A stretch of 27,749 nucleotides of DNA, taken from UBA1732 sp045114235. GTDB taxonomy: Bacteria > Verrucomicrobiota > Lentisphaeria > Victivallales > UBA1829. The DNA lies in contig JBGUKB010000024.1 of the NCBI GenBank assembly GCA_045114235.1, forward strand, positions 1 through 27,749, given 5' to 3'. Below are positions 6,215 through 14,146 of the stretch, piece after piece. How positions within the stretch are numbered: the first letter of the stretch is position 1; each line of letters opens with the position of its first letter. The notes below the pieces were generated by a model. It did no database searches, was not told the DNA's origin, and worked only from the letters and a program-made list of their open reading frames with translations. A program made the translations under genes and the position numbers.

Positions 6215-7596
6215 GCCCCGGCGGGTTCCAGAAGCTCAAGATGCGTCGAACGGGACGCCTTCAGGAAGACGAGGCTGCCCGCCTCGATCTGAACATCCGC
6301 TTCCGTTGCGGCCTGCGCCGACGGATACGCCGTGCAGTCCAAACCGGTTTCCTGCGCGGCGGCGGTCATGTGCGGACCGACGACGAGAAAACGGGCGTCG
6401 GGGAAGAGGCGTTTCGCGAGGGCGCAGACGGAACGGTGCCCCTCGGCGCTTGATCCGCCGAGTTCGCCCATGTCGCCGAGGACGAGCACGAGCTTCTTCG
6501 GGTCGGCGAATTCGGAAAGCCAGTTCAGCGAGGCCGCCATGCTGTCCGGGTTCGCGTTGTAGGCGTCGTTGATCCACGTGGAGCCGCCGTGCTCGGAGAC
6601 GCGCATGCGGAGTCCGGGGAGCGTGGTGCGGGAAAGCCCCTCGGCGATCGTCTGGAACGGGATGCCGAAGGTCAGCGCAGCGAGCGCGGCCGCGGCGGCG
6701 TTGCCCGCCTGGTGGCGTCCCGGGATGCTCCACTGCACGGAGACGGTCTCGCCGGTCGAGGCGCGCGTGAGCGTGAATTTCGCCCCGTGCAGGTTGCCGC
6801 CCAGATACCTCGCCGTGAGGTCGGCGTCGGTGTCCGAAAACCCGAACGTGCCGGTGCGGAACGGCGCGGCGGCGCGGGCGAGGATGTCCTGGCCGGGGCA
6901 CTGCGCGGGGATGATTGCGAAACCGCCCGGCGCGAGGTGGGTGAAGAGCTGGGATTTCTCCTGCGCGACGCCTTCGAGCGAACCGAGGAACTCGAGGTGG
7001 CAGCTCGCGATGGAGACGATGATCGCGAGGTCGGGCATGGCGCAGTAGGAAAGCGGTTCGAGTTCGCCGTGGTGGTTGGTCCCTGCCTCCAGGATGGCGA
7101 CGCGGTGGCGTGCGTTGAGGCGGAGCAGGTTCTGCGGCAGCCCGATCTGGTTGTTGGTGTTGCCCTCGGTCGCGAGCACGCTGATGGAGTCCATGGCGTG
7201 AACGAAGATCGCCCGCAGGGATTCCTTCGTGCTGGTCTTGCCGCAGGACCCGGAGAGCAGGATGACCTTCAGGTTCGGGAAGCGCAGGCGGTGGAACCGG
7301 GCGATGCGCTGGAACGCCGTCACGGTCGAGGCGACGGCGATGGCCGGGACGCCGGACGGGACCTTGTCGAGCTTGGATTCCTCGACGCAGAGCAGGGAAG
7401 CGCCGTTCGCGACGGCCTGCGCGAGGTAGTCGTGCGCATCGAACGATTCGCCGGAGAACGCGAGGAACAGGGCGTTTTTCGCGGTTTCGCGGGTGTCGGT
7501 GAAGACGGAATCGACCATGGCGGGAGCATTGTCGCCGACGAGGCGGCCTTCGGTGGCGCGGAGCAGTTCATGGAGCGAGAATGAGACGTCGAACAT
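6211..7596 (-). CDS. murF: UDP-MurNAc-tripeptide:D-Ala-D-Ala ligase
   Basis: This 461-residue enzyme adds D-Ala-D-Ala to the UDP-MurNAc-tripeptide, the last cytoplasmic step of peptidoglycan precursor synthesis. Motifs: TDTR (33-36), P-loop GSCGKTSTKE (116-125), LEAGTNHHGEL (the family's 'E.G....GE' region), HQAGNAAAAALAA and NDAYNANPDSM. The start at 7596 is favoured over an upstream in-frame codon because GGAGGA precedes it and the domain begins there. The ATG shares its A with the stop of uxs (TGATG), and the end overlaps murE by 4 nt, so all three are likely translated together. Confidence 0.96.
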   Translation of the reverse strand: MFDVSFSLHELLRATEGRLVGDNAPAMVDSVFTDTRETAKNALFLAFSGESFDAHDYLAQAVANGASLLCVEESKLDKVPSGVPAIAVASTVTAFQRIARFHRLRFPNLKVILLSGSCGKTSTKESLRAIFVHAMDSISVLATEGNTNNQIGLPQNLLRLNARHRVAILEAGTNHHGELEPLSYCAMPDLAIIVSIASCHLEFLGSLEGVAQEKSQLFTHLAPGGFAIIPAQCPGQDILARAAAPFRTGTFGFSDTDADLTARYLGGNLHGAKFTLTRASTGETVSVQWSIPGRHQAGNAAAAALAALTFGIPFQTIAEGLSRTTLPGLRMRVSEHGGSTWINDAYNANPDSMAASLNWLSEFADPKKLVLVLGDMGELGGSSAEGHRSVCALAKRLFPDARFLVVGPHMTAAAQETGLDCTAYPSAQAATEADVQIEAGSLVFLKASRSTHLELLEPAGA

Positions 7597-8540
7597 CAGA
7601 TGTCCTCCAGGTTGCGGAAATAGTCGATGGTCTGCCTGAGCCCGTCCTCGAGGGCGATCTCCGGCGTCCATCCGAGGAGTTCGCGTGCGAGCGTGACGTC
7701 CGGCTTGCGCCGGGCGGGATCGTCCTGCGGGAGCGGCTTGTAAACGATCTTCGACTTCGATCCGGTGATGCGGATGATGGTCTCGGCGAGCTCGCGGACG
7801 GTGAATTCGCCGGGGTTGCCGAGGTTGACGGGGCCGGTGACACGGTTCGGGGTGTGCATCATCGCTTCGAGCCCGGCGACCAGGTCGGTGACGCAGCAGA
7901 AGCTGCGCGTCTGGGAGCCGTCGCCGTAGATGGTGATGTCGCTGTTCTTCAGCGCCTGCACGATGAAGTTGCTGACGACGCGGCCGTCGTTCGGGAGCAT
8001 GCGCGGTCCGTAGGTGTTGAAGATGCGGACGACCTTGATCGGGAGCCCGTACTGGCGGTGGTAGTCGAAGAAAAGGGTCTCGGCGCAGCGTTTCCCCTCG
8101 TCGTAGCAGCTGCGGACGCCGATCGGGTTTACGTTGCCCCAGTAGGTCTCGCGCTGGGGGTGTTCCTTCGGGTCGCCGTAGACTTCGCTGGTCGAGCTCT
8201 GGAGGATCGGGATGCGGAGGCGGCGCGCGAGCTCCAGCATGTTCATGGCGCCGAGGACGTTCGTGCGGATGGTCTGAACGGCGTCGTGCTGGTAGTGGAT
8301 GGGCGAGGCGGGGCAGGCGAGGTTGTAGATGGCGTCGACCTCAAGCTCGATCGGGATGGTGACGTCGTGGCGGATGAGTTCGAACGAGGGATTGGAGAGC
8401 AGGTGCCGGATGTTGTTTTTCGAGCCGGTGAAGAAGTTGTCGAGGCAAATCACGTCGTTGCCGCGCGAGAGGAGCAGTTCGCAGAGATGGGATCCGATGA
8501 ATCCGCCTCCGCCTGTGACCAGAATCGTTTGTTTGTGCAT
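7596..8540 (-). CDS. uxs: UDP-glucuronate decarboxylase (UDP-xylose synthase)
   Basis: This 314-residue extended short-chain dehydrogenase has NAD-binding TGGGGFIG (9-16), Asp34 after the second strand, STSEVYGDP with Thr117 and Glu119, and the YxxxK pair Tyr146/Lys150 in CYDEGK. The segments HDVT, NLACPASP, FNTYGPRM and GDGSQTRSF are near-identical to bacterial and eukaryotic UXS enzymes. These convert UDP-glucuronate to UDP-xylose in the cytoplasm through a UDP-4-keto intermediate. It sits between an S11 carboxypeptidase gene (36 nt upstream) and murF (stop and start overlap), an unusual place for a nucleotide-sugar gene. A UDP-glucose dehydrogenase to supply UDP-glucuronate is not in the window. 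A xylose-containing envelope glycan is the likely sink. Confidence 0.93.
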   Translation of the reverse strand: MHKQTILVTGGGGFIGSHLCELLLSRGNDVICLDNFFTGSKNNIRHLLSNPSFELIRHDVTIPIELEVDAIYNLACPASPIHYQHDAVQTIRTNVLGAMNMLELARRLRIPILQSSTSEVYGDPKEHPQRETYWGNVNPIGVRSCYDEGKRCAETLFFDYHRQYGLPIKVVRIFNTYGPRMLPNDGRVVSNFIVQALKNSDITIYGDGSQTRSFCCVTDLVAGLEAMMHTPNRVTGPVNLGNPGEFTVRELAETIIRITGSKSKIVYKPLPQDDPARRKPDVTLARELLGWTPEIALEDGLRQTIDYFRNLEDI

Positions 8541-8576
8541 GGGGATATGCCTGTCGGGCCGGACGCGTCCGTGCGG

Positions 8577-10004
8577 TCAGCGGCCTTTTGAAGTTGAGGT
8601 GGTTTTCGCGGAAGACGAGGAAGATTTCGAGGTGGTTTTCGAAGAGGTCGAGGATTTTGTCGAGGTTGATTTTGTCGAGGTGGTCGAGGCTTTCGGTTTC
8701 GCTACGCCGATCTTCACATAGCCCCAGTCCAGGAGCACGCGGACGAAATTGTCGCGGTCCGCGGCCGAGGGGAATCCGGTCACGACCGCCAGCAGGTTGC
8801 GTCCGCCGCGTTCGCACGAGGCCGCCACGCAGAACCCGGCCCGGTTGGTGAATCCGGTCTTGATGCCGTTCACGCCGGGGGCGGCGGTCTTCGCGCCGGG
8901 GAGCAGGTTGTTGTGGTTCTGGAGCAGGATGTAGTCCGGCGAACCTTTCTCGCGGAACGGCGCGGTGCGCATCCCCGCGAGCTCCATGAGATAGGTATAC
9001 TTGCGGAAGACGAGGCAGAGGCGCGCGACGTCCTCGCACGAGCTCTGGTTGTCGAGCGCCTTGGTCTTTCCGGGGAGGCCGTGCGCGTTGAAGTACGTCG
9101 TGTTCGTCATGCCAACCTCCTTCGCCCGGCGGTTCATGTCCTCGATGAACTTGTCCGCCTTGCCGCCGCCGAAGTGCTCCGCCAGCAGGTGCGCGGCGTC
9201 GTTGGCGCTTCGGACGGATGCGGCCACAAGGAGCTCGCGAACGGTGAACATCTCGCCGTTTTTGAAATAGACCTTGCTCGCTTCCGTGTTGATTGCCTCG
9301 GGCGTGACGGGGATCAGGGATTCGAGCGTGTACGGGGATGCGTCGTCCATAGCGATCTCGTAGGCCAGCATGATGGTCATGATCTTCGTGAGGGAGGCGA
9401 CAGGGACGGGCTTGGAGGGATTTTTCGACCAGAGGACCTTGTTGGTGTCCATGTCGACCAGGATGCCCGCCGTGCAGAGGGAAATGCCCTTCAGTCCGGC
9501 GATGTCACCCTGGGCCGCGCCCGTGAAATCCAGTTTCGGGACCGCGGTTTTCTGCGGCTTGCGGACGTAGGTCGCGGACGGCACGGACGGCGCGGGCTTG
9601 TCCTTGACCGCTGGCAGTCCGGCGAGCGGATCCTTTTCCGGGACGCTTCCGGTCTTCGGCTGCGCGGTTGCCGCGGTCTGCGAGGATGCCGAAGTCTGTG
9701 CGGACGACGAAGACTGTGAGGACGTCTGTTTCGGTTGAGCGGAAGCGCCCTGCGCCGTGCCTGTTTCCGGCCTGGCCGCGGAAGATCCCGTGTCCGGTTT
9801 CTGAATGTCCGGCGCCGGATTCTTCTGTTCAATGCCGTCAACCTCGTCTTCCATTTCGGAGATCAGGGCGTTCCCGTCCTCGATCTGCTTGCGTGTGTTG
9901 GCGATCTTCTGTTCGTTGTCGCCGGTGGCGACGACAAGCCACAGCAGGATGCCGTGTACGGCGATGATCGCAAGGATCAACAAGATCATGGCGCGGCGGC
10001 TCAT
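8577..10004 (-). CDS. Peptidase S11 D-alanyl-D-alanine carboxypeptidase, membrane-anchored
   Basis: This 475-residue low-molecular-weight PBP-type enzyme trims the terminal D-Ala of peptidoglycan stem peptides in the periplasm. Residues 6-26 form an N-terminal membrane anchor, followed by a Q/S/T/P-rich spacer to about 160. The catalytic domain (about 170-435) has SxxK as SLTK (204-207), SxN as SAN (266-268) and KTG (382-384), so it looks active. Residues 438-475 are a Ser/Thr/Lys-only tail. Most S11 enzymes (DacA type) have a cleaved signal peptide and a C-terminal amphipathic anchor; here the anchor is N-terminal, closer to DacF/PBP variants with spacers. GGAGG precedes the ATG. It is the first gene of the envelope operon. 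Confidence 0.92.
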   Translation of the reverse strand: MSRRAMILLILAIIAVHGILLWLVVATGDNEQKIANTRKQIEDGNALISEMEDEVDGIEQKNPAPDIQKPDTGSSAARPETGTAQGASAQPKQTSSQSSSSAQTSASSQTAATAQPKTGSVPEKDPLAGLPAVKDKPAPSVPSATYVRKPQKTAVPKLDFTGAAQGDIAGLKGISLCTAGILVDMDTNKVLWSKNPSKPVPVASLTKIMTIMLAYEIAMDDASPYTLESLIPVTPEAINTEASKVYFKNGEMFTVRELLVAASVRSANDAAHLLAEHFGGGKADKFIEDMNRRAKEVGMTNTTYFNAHGLPGKTKALDNQSSCEDVARLCLVFRKYTYLMELAGMRTAPFREKGSPDYILLQNHNNLLPGAKTAAPGVNGIKTGFTNRAGFCVAASCERGGRNLLAVVTGFPSAADRDNFVRVLLDWGYVKIGVAKPKASTTSTKSTSTKSSTSSKTTSKSSSSSAKTTSTSKGR

Positions 10005-10090
10005 TTGTGAACGGCCTCCGTTCCGGTATGGCGAATGGATTCAAACTTTTTTTGCATGAAGGATCCCCGTTTTGCAAATATGGTTGAGAT

Positions 10091-10118
10091 ACTATATCAC
10101 ATTTTTTGGAAAAAGAAA
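10091..10118 (-). promoter_or_regulatory. Possible promoter of the envelope operon
   Basis: TATAGT (10096-10091) on the minus strand with a poor -35, TTTCTT (10118-10113), 16 nt upstream. It would give a leader of about 80 nt for the carboxypeptidase gene. The -10 is good; the -35 is weak. Confidence 0.35.
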
Positions 10119-10202
10119 CTATGTTTCTTGTTTTTTTTGGCAAAAACACGCGTTTGCGGCGGTCCGGCGGGATGGCTGCACGGTTTTTGGACGCCTTTTC
10201 TC

Positions 10203-10231
10203 TTGACGAATCCTTGTTTTTATGCTATATT
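10203..10231 (+). promoter_or_regulatory. Strong promoter of gatB
   Basis: TTGACG (10203-10208), 17-nt spacer, TATATT (10226-10231). Predicted start near 10238 leaves a leader of about 95 nt before the gatB ATG. Confidence 0.8.
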
Positions 10232-10313
10232 AGAACGATATGTCTGAAACCGCGGGCCGCCGGATGCTTGAACCGCCTTCGTGCCGGACAGGAGGCCGCC
10301 CGCGCAACCTCAT

Positions 10314-10327
10314 TTTCTCCGGAGAAA
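10314..10327 (+). promoter_or_regulatory. Palindrome enclosing the gatB ribosome site
   Basis: TTTCTCCGGAGAAA is a perfect 14-bp palindrome whose right half contains the GGAG used for gatB (10321-10324). In RNA the site could be masked by intermolecular pairing or by other leader bases; as DNA it could be an operator. The palindrome is seen directly; the role is speculative. Confidence 0.4.
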
Positions 10328-10332
10328 CCCTC

Positions 10333-11775
10333 ATGACGATGTATGAACCCGTGATCGGGATCGAAGCGCACGTGCAGATCCGCACGAAGAGCAAGATGTT
10401 CTGTTCCTGCCCCAATACCTACGGCGCGCCGCCGAACACCGACACCTGCCCGGTCTGCATGGGCATGCCCGGCGTCCTGCCCGTGGTGAACAAGGAGGCG
10501 GTCCGCAAGGCCGTCGTCGCGGGCATGATGTGCGGCTGCGAGATCGCGAAGTTCAGCAAGTTCGACCGCAAGAGCTATTTCTACCCGGACCTCGTGAAGG
10601 ACTACCAGATCACGCAGTACGACCTGCCCATCTGCAAGAACGGGCGCATCCACATCTTTGGCACGGGCTTCTCCGGCGAACAGCTGCCCGATAAGTGGAT
10701 CGGCATGACCCGCATGCACCTGGAGGAGGACCCCGGCAAGTCCACGCACTTCTCCAACTGCACCGGCCTCGACTTCAACCGGTCCGGCGTGCCGCTCATC
10801 GAGATCGTCAGCGAACCGGACATGCGCTCCGCCGACGAAGCCTACGCCTACCTCTCCTCCCTCAAGGAGATCATGCAGTACGCCGACGTCAGCGACTGCG
10901 ACATGGAGAAGGGCCAGATGCGGTTCGACGTGAACATCTCCCTGCGGCCGCGCGGCACGGAGAAATTCGGCACCAAGGTCGAGATCAAGAACCTGAACAG
11001 TTTCCGCGCCGCCCACCGCGCCATCCTGTACGAGATCAAACGCCAGCTCGTCGAACTGGAAAACGGACAGGAGATCGAACAGGACACCCGCGGCTGGAAC
11101 GACGAGCTCGGCGAGACCGTGGTCCAGCGCACCAAGGAAAACGCCAATGACTACCGCTACTTCCCCGAACCTGACCTCCTGCCGATCGTGTTCACCGATG
11201 CCGAGCTCGACGCCTTCCGCGCCGCCCTGCCGGAGCTTCCCGCCGACAAGCGCCAGCGCTACGTGCGCGATTACGGCCTGACGCCTTACGATGCGCAGGT
11301 GCTGACCTCGGACCGTTCCTACGCGGAATACTTCGAGGCCGCGGCGAAGGGCTCCTCCGCCTCGAAGATCATCGCGAACCTCTTCACGTCCGAACTTCTC
11401 CGCAAGCTCGGCGAATCCGACGGTTCGCTCGCCGGCTGCAAGGTGAAGCCCGCCGACCTCGCTGCGCTCGCCGACCTCGTGAACGCTTCCACAATCAACT
11501 CTAAGACCGCCAAGAAGGTCTTCGAGGAGATGTTCGAGACGGGCAAGGATCCGGCATCCATCGTGAAGGAGAAGGGCCTCGTGCAGGTGTCCGACGAGGG
11601 CGCCATCCTCGCGCTCGTCGACCAGGTGATCGAGGCGAACCCGGCGCAGGTCCAGCAGTTCAAGGAAGGCAAGACCGCCGTGCTCCAGTATCTGGTCGGC
11701 CAGCTTATGAAGCTCAGCCGCGGCAAGGCAAACCCGAAGCTCGCGATCCAGATGTTCCAGGAGAAGCTGAAGTAA
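10333..11775 (+). CDS. gatB: Asp-tRNA(Asn)/Glu-tRNA(Gln) amidotransferase subunit B
   Basis: This 480-residue subunit activates misacylated Glu-tRNA(Gln) or Asp-tRNA(Asn) with ATP so that the GatA subunit can transfer ammonia. Seen: the opening YEPVIGIEAHVQIRTKSKMF, zinc-site pairs CSC and CPVC in the first 45 residues, YYPDL-type region SYFYPDLVKDYQITQYDLP, EEDPGKSTH, DFNRSGVPLIEIVSEPD, KVEIKNLNSFR, and a C-terminal tRNA-binding domain (about 330-480) with LFTSELL and INSKTAKKVFEEM. The start at 10333 has GGAG 8 nt upstream and matches the family start. No gatA or gatC is in the window, and the gene lies alone between promoter and terminator, so the complex is assembled from scattered genes. 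Confidence 0.97.
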   Translation: MTMYEPVIGIEAHVQIRTKSKMFCSCPNTYGAPPNTDTCPVCMGMPGVLPVVNKEAVRKAVVAGMMCGCEIAKFSKFDRKSYFYPDLVKDYQITQYDLPICKNGRIHIFGTGFSGEQLPDKWIGMTRMHLEEDPGKSTHFSNCTGLDFNRSGVPLIEIVSEPDMRSADEAYAYLSSLKEIMQYADVSDCDMEKGQMRFDVNISLRPRGTEKFGTKVEIKNLNSFRAAHRAILYEIKRQLVELENGQEIEQDTRGWNDELGETVVQRTKENANDYRYFPEPDLLPIVFTDAELDAFRAALPELPADKRQRYVRDYGLTPYDAQVLTSDRSYAEYFEAAAKGSSASKIIANLFTSELLRKLGESDGSLAGCKVKPADLAALADLVNASTINSKTAKKVFEEMFETGKDPASIVKEKGLVQVSDEGAILALVDQVIEANPAQVQQFKEGKTAVLQYLVGQLMKLSRGKANPKLAIQMFQEKLK

Positions 11776-11807
11776 GCCTTTCTCTTCCAGCTTTACGCAA
11801 AAATAAC

Positions 11808-11842
11808 GCACCGGTTCCGATATGGTTCCGGTGCTTTTTTTC
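11808..11842 (+). terminator. Terminator of gatB, possibly bidirectional
   Basis: GCACCGG (11808-11814) pairs with CCGGTGC (11828-11834), with a further CC/GG inside, followed by eight T. The minus side carries TTATTTTT after the stem and may also stop the convergent kinase transcript. Confidence 0.88.
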
Positions 11843-11865
11843 AGGAATAAAACGGGGAGCGCCGT

Positions 11866-14016
11866 TCAGTTCTTCAGCGGGAATCCGGGAAACAGCACGC
11901 TGATCGTGGTGGCCGCGGAGGTCGTCTGCGTCGTCTTCGGCAGGCGCGCCATGGTTTCCGCGAACATGGCGGGGAGCTTTTTCTCGCCCATCGTGTGAAG
12001 CGTCCGGGCGGCGGAGACGAGCTCCTCGGCGACGGCGTTCGCCGTGGCGGGGATCTCCGGGTCTTCCGGCCTCAGTTTGGCGGCTTTGTCATAGTTTCCG
12101 CGCAGTGTCTCGAACGCGCAGAGTATGGTCTCCCTGGTCCTCCCGTCGTCTCCGTACAGCTCGGCGTAGGAGGCGAGCGCCTCCTCCTGCGTGATCTTTT
12201 CCAGTTCGGCGTCGCCGCCGGAGAACACGGCGTAGACGCGGTCCAGGAAATTGATCCTGCGCATCATTTCCAGGCACCAGGATTCGAGGCGGGGCGAACG
12301 GAGCTGTTCGGTCGTGAGCATCTGTCTGGCGAGGGAGAACCGCTGCGTGACGACGAGCTGGTGCAGGCGCTGCCGCATGGAGTTGATCTTCAGTTCGTCG
12401 GAGGCGGTCAGCTCTTCCTCGCGGGTCTTGCTCAGGGCGTTGTAGTCCGCCTTGCTCTTCACGAGGTCGTGCTGGGCGGAAATGAGGTCCGAATGGTAGA
12501 CTTCGCCCTCCTTGACCGCGGCGTCGATTTCATCCTTGAGGCGCGGCACGACCTTGGTCTTCAGGTTGGCGATCTCGTCGTTCAGCAGGCTGATCTGGTT
12601 TTCGAGCACGGCCGTGGATTCGGAGGAAACCGCCGTGCCGCCGTCCGCCGGCTTGTTCTTGTCCGTGCGCTGATTGAGCAGGTAGTTGATGTGGGACAGC
12701 ATGTAGCGTCCGATGCGGTCGTCGCGGCGGCTGTTCCTGTTCGTGAATTCCGTGATCAGCGCCGCGGCTTCGGCGTTCAGGCGCTCCACGGGGATGTCCG
12801 GGTTCGAGGCGAGGCGTTCGAATGCGTCGACTTTCGCGAACATGGAGCGTTCAAAGGAGTGCCGCTGGAAATCGGAGAAGAAATAGATGGCGGCGGCCGC
12901 GAGCAGGACGAGCGGGACCAGGACGAGCAGGGCTATGGCGAACCAGGGCTTCTTCTCCTCGGCGCGCTGTTTTTTCAGGATGCGTTCCTGCTTGCGTTTG
13001 TTGTTCGCGTATTCCGTCTGGATCTCGTAGTTCAGGCGGCGGATGGAGATGGTGTGGACGTCCGGGACGAGGCTGCGGCTCGGCGCGGTGATCTGGCGCA
13101 GCCGCCAGATGGCGTCCAGCAGCTCCTCCATGTCGGCGTAGCGTTTCGACGGCTTCTTCGCCATCATTTTTTTGATGAGGGCGGAGACGGTCGAGGGCAG
13201 GCCGGGCACGAAATGTTCCGGTGGCTCCGGCTTCTGGTTGAAATGCTGGTTCGCGAGCGTGCTGATGGAGACGGCGCGGAACGGGAGCGATCCGGTGATC
13301 ATCTGGTAGAGCGTGACGCCGAGGCTGTAGATGTCGCTGCGCGTGTCGAGCGGCTCGCCAGCGAACTGCTCCGGGCTCATGTAGGACGGGCTGCCGGAGA
13401 TGTCCATGTCCTCGGACCAATCCTTCTGGTTCATGGCGAGGCCGAGGTCGGTGAGCTTGGCGATGCCGTCGTCCGTGATCATGATGTTGTCCGGCTTGAC
13501 GTCGCGGTGGATCAGGCGGCTTTCGTTCCAGGCGTAGCAGAGCGCCTCGGCGACCTGCTGGACGATATGCAGCGCCTCGTCAATAGGGATGCGCTTCTCG
13601 CGTTTCAGGCGCGATTTCAGCGTTTCGCCCTTGATGTAGGTCATTGCCATGTAGCTGTAGCCGTCGTCCTCGCCGACCGCGTAGGACTGCACCAGGTTGA
13701 CGTGGCTGAGCTTGGCGGCGGCGCGCGCTTCGTTCAGGAACGTCGCCACGCCCTTTTCGGTCATGTTCTTGTGGGACAGCACTTTCAGCGCTACTTCGCG
13801 TTCCAGCGAGATCTGCTGCGCCAGGAACACGGTTCCCGCGGCTCCCGCCCCGATCCGGCTCTGGATGATGAAATCGCCGATGATGCAGCCGTTGTCGAAG
13901 CGCGTGGCGGGGATCGCGACCGTCTTGCCGCACGCCGGGCATACGATGCGGCCTCCGGCGTCGGACTCTTCGACGGAGATCTGGAAATGGCAGAACGGGC
14001 AGGCGAAACGAAGCAT
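11866..14016 (-). CDS. Transmembrane Ser/Thr protein kinase with N-terminal zinc ribbon
   Basis: The protein has 716 residues. Residues 1-35 are a zinc ribbon (Cys6, Cys9, Cys26, Cys29), a head common on proteins of the planctomycete/lentisphaerote group. The Hanks-type kinase domain (about 47-305) has Gly loop GAGAAG (56-61), VAIK-equivalent Lys78, HRDVKPDN (170-177), DLG (190-192, for DFG), SPEQF and the SDIYSLGVTLYQM helix, so it should be active. Residues 333-355 are highly basic, 358-380 form one membrane helix, and about 460-545 is a predicted coiled coil in the outer part, which ends in a helical region without a known domain (no PASTA repeats). It would sense something outside and phosphorylate cytoplasmic targets. 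It is transcribed alone from the promoter at 14056 and converges with gatB. Confidence 0.93.
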   Translation of the reverse strand: MLRFACPFCHFQISVEESDAGGRIVCPACGKTVAIPATRFDNGCIIGDFIIQSRIGAGAAGTVFLAQQISLEREVALKVLSHKNMTEKGVATFLNEARAAAKLSHVNLVQSYAVGEDDGYSYMAMTYIKGETLKSRLKREKRIPIDEALHIVQQVAEALCYAWNESRLIHRDVKPDNIMITDDGIAKLTDLGLAMNQKDWSEDMDISGSPSYMSPEQFAGEPLDTRSDIYSLGVTLYQMITGSLPFRAVSISTLANQHFNQKPEPPEHFVPGLPSTVSALIKKMMAKKPSKRYADMEELLDAIWRLRQITAPSRSLVPDVHTISIRRLNYEIQTEYANNKRKQERILKKQRAEEKKPWFAIALLVLVPLVLLAAAAIYFFSDFQRHSFERSMFAKVDAFERLASNPDIPVERLNAEAAALITEFTNRNSRRDDRIGRYMLSHINYLLNQRTDKNKPADGGTAVSSESTAVLENQISLLNDEIANLKTKVVPRLKDEIDAAVKEGEVYHSDLISAQHDLVKSKADYNALSKTREEELTASDELKINSMRQRLHQLVVTQRFSLARQMLTTEQLRSPRLESWCLEMMRRINFLDRVYAVFSGGDAELEKITQEEALASYAELYGDDGRTRETILCAFETLRGNYDKAAKLRPEDPEIPATANAVAEELVSAARTLHTMGEKKLPAMFAETMARLPKTTQTTSAATTISVLFPGFPLKN

Positions 14017-14055
14017 GGGCGGTCTTTGGTCAGGGGCGAAAAAGGGTTATTACTA

Positions 14056-14083
14056 AATATAGCGCATCCGGCGCGCGTTTCAA
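14056..14083 (-). promoter_or_regulatory. Promoter of the kinase gene
   Basis: TTGAAA (14083-14078), 16-nt spacer, TATATT (14061-14056) on the minus strand, about 40 nt before the kinase ATG. Confidence 0.7.
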
Positions 14084-14146
14084 ATCCGTTTTGCGGTTTT
14101 GTTCCGGGAAAATCCGGGGTTGTGCCAATGGAAAGGCGGAAAGGGA

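Larger units (their letters stand above)
10005..10332. other. Divergent intergenic region, S11 carboxypeptidase/gatB
   Basis: The 328-nt stretch holds a weak minus promoter (10091-10118), the strong plus promoter of gatB (10203-10231) and the GC-rich gatB leader with a palindrome at its ribosome site. No RNA gene was recognised. An in-frame ATG at 10240, almost at the predicted transcript start, is discussed under rejected items. Confidence 0.55.

Noticed and set aside
7596..7671. Earlier in-frame start of murF
   Set aside because: Overlaps the end of uxs, adds residues without family match, and a ribosome site precedes the ATG at 7596.
10240..10332. Upstream ATG that would extend GatB by 31 residues, possibly leaderless
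   Set aside because: It lies at the predicted transcript start, but the added residues resemble nothing in GatB, and GGAG with correct spacing precedes the ATG at 10333.
14017..14146. Kinase and FAD-dehydrogenase as one operon
   Set aside because: A clear kinase promoter (14056-14083) lies in the 130-nt gap; co-transcription remains possible but is not supported.
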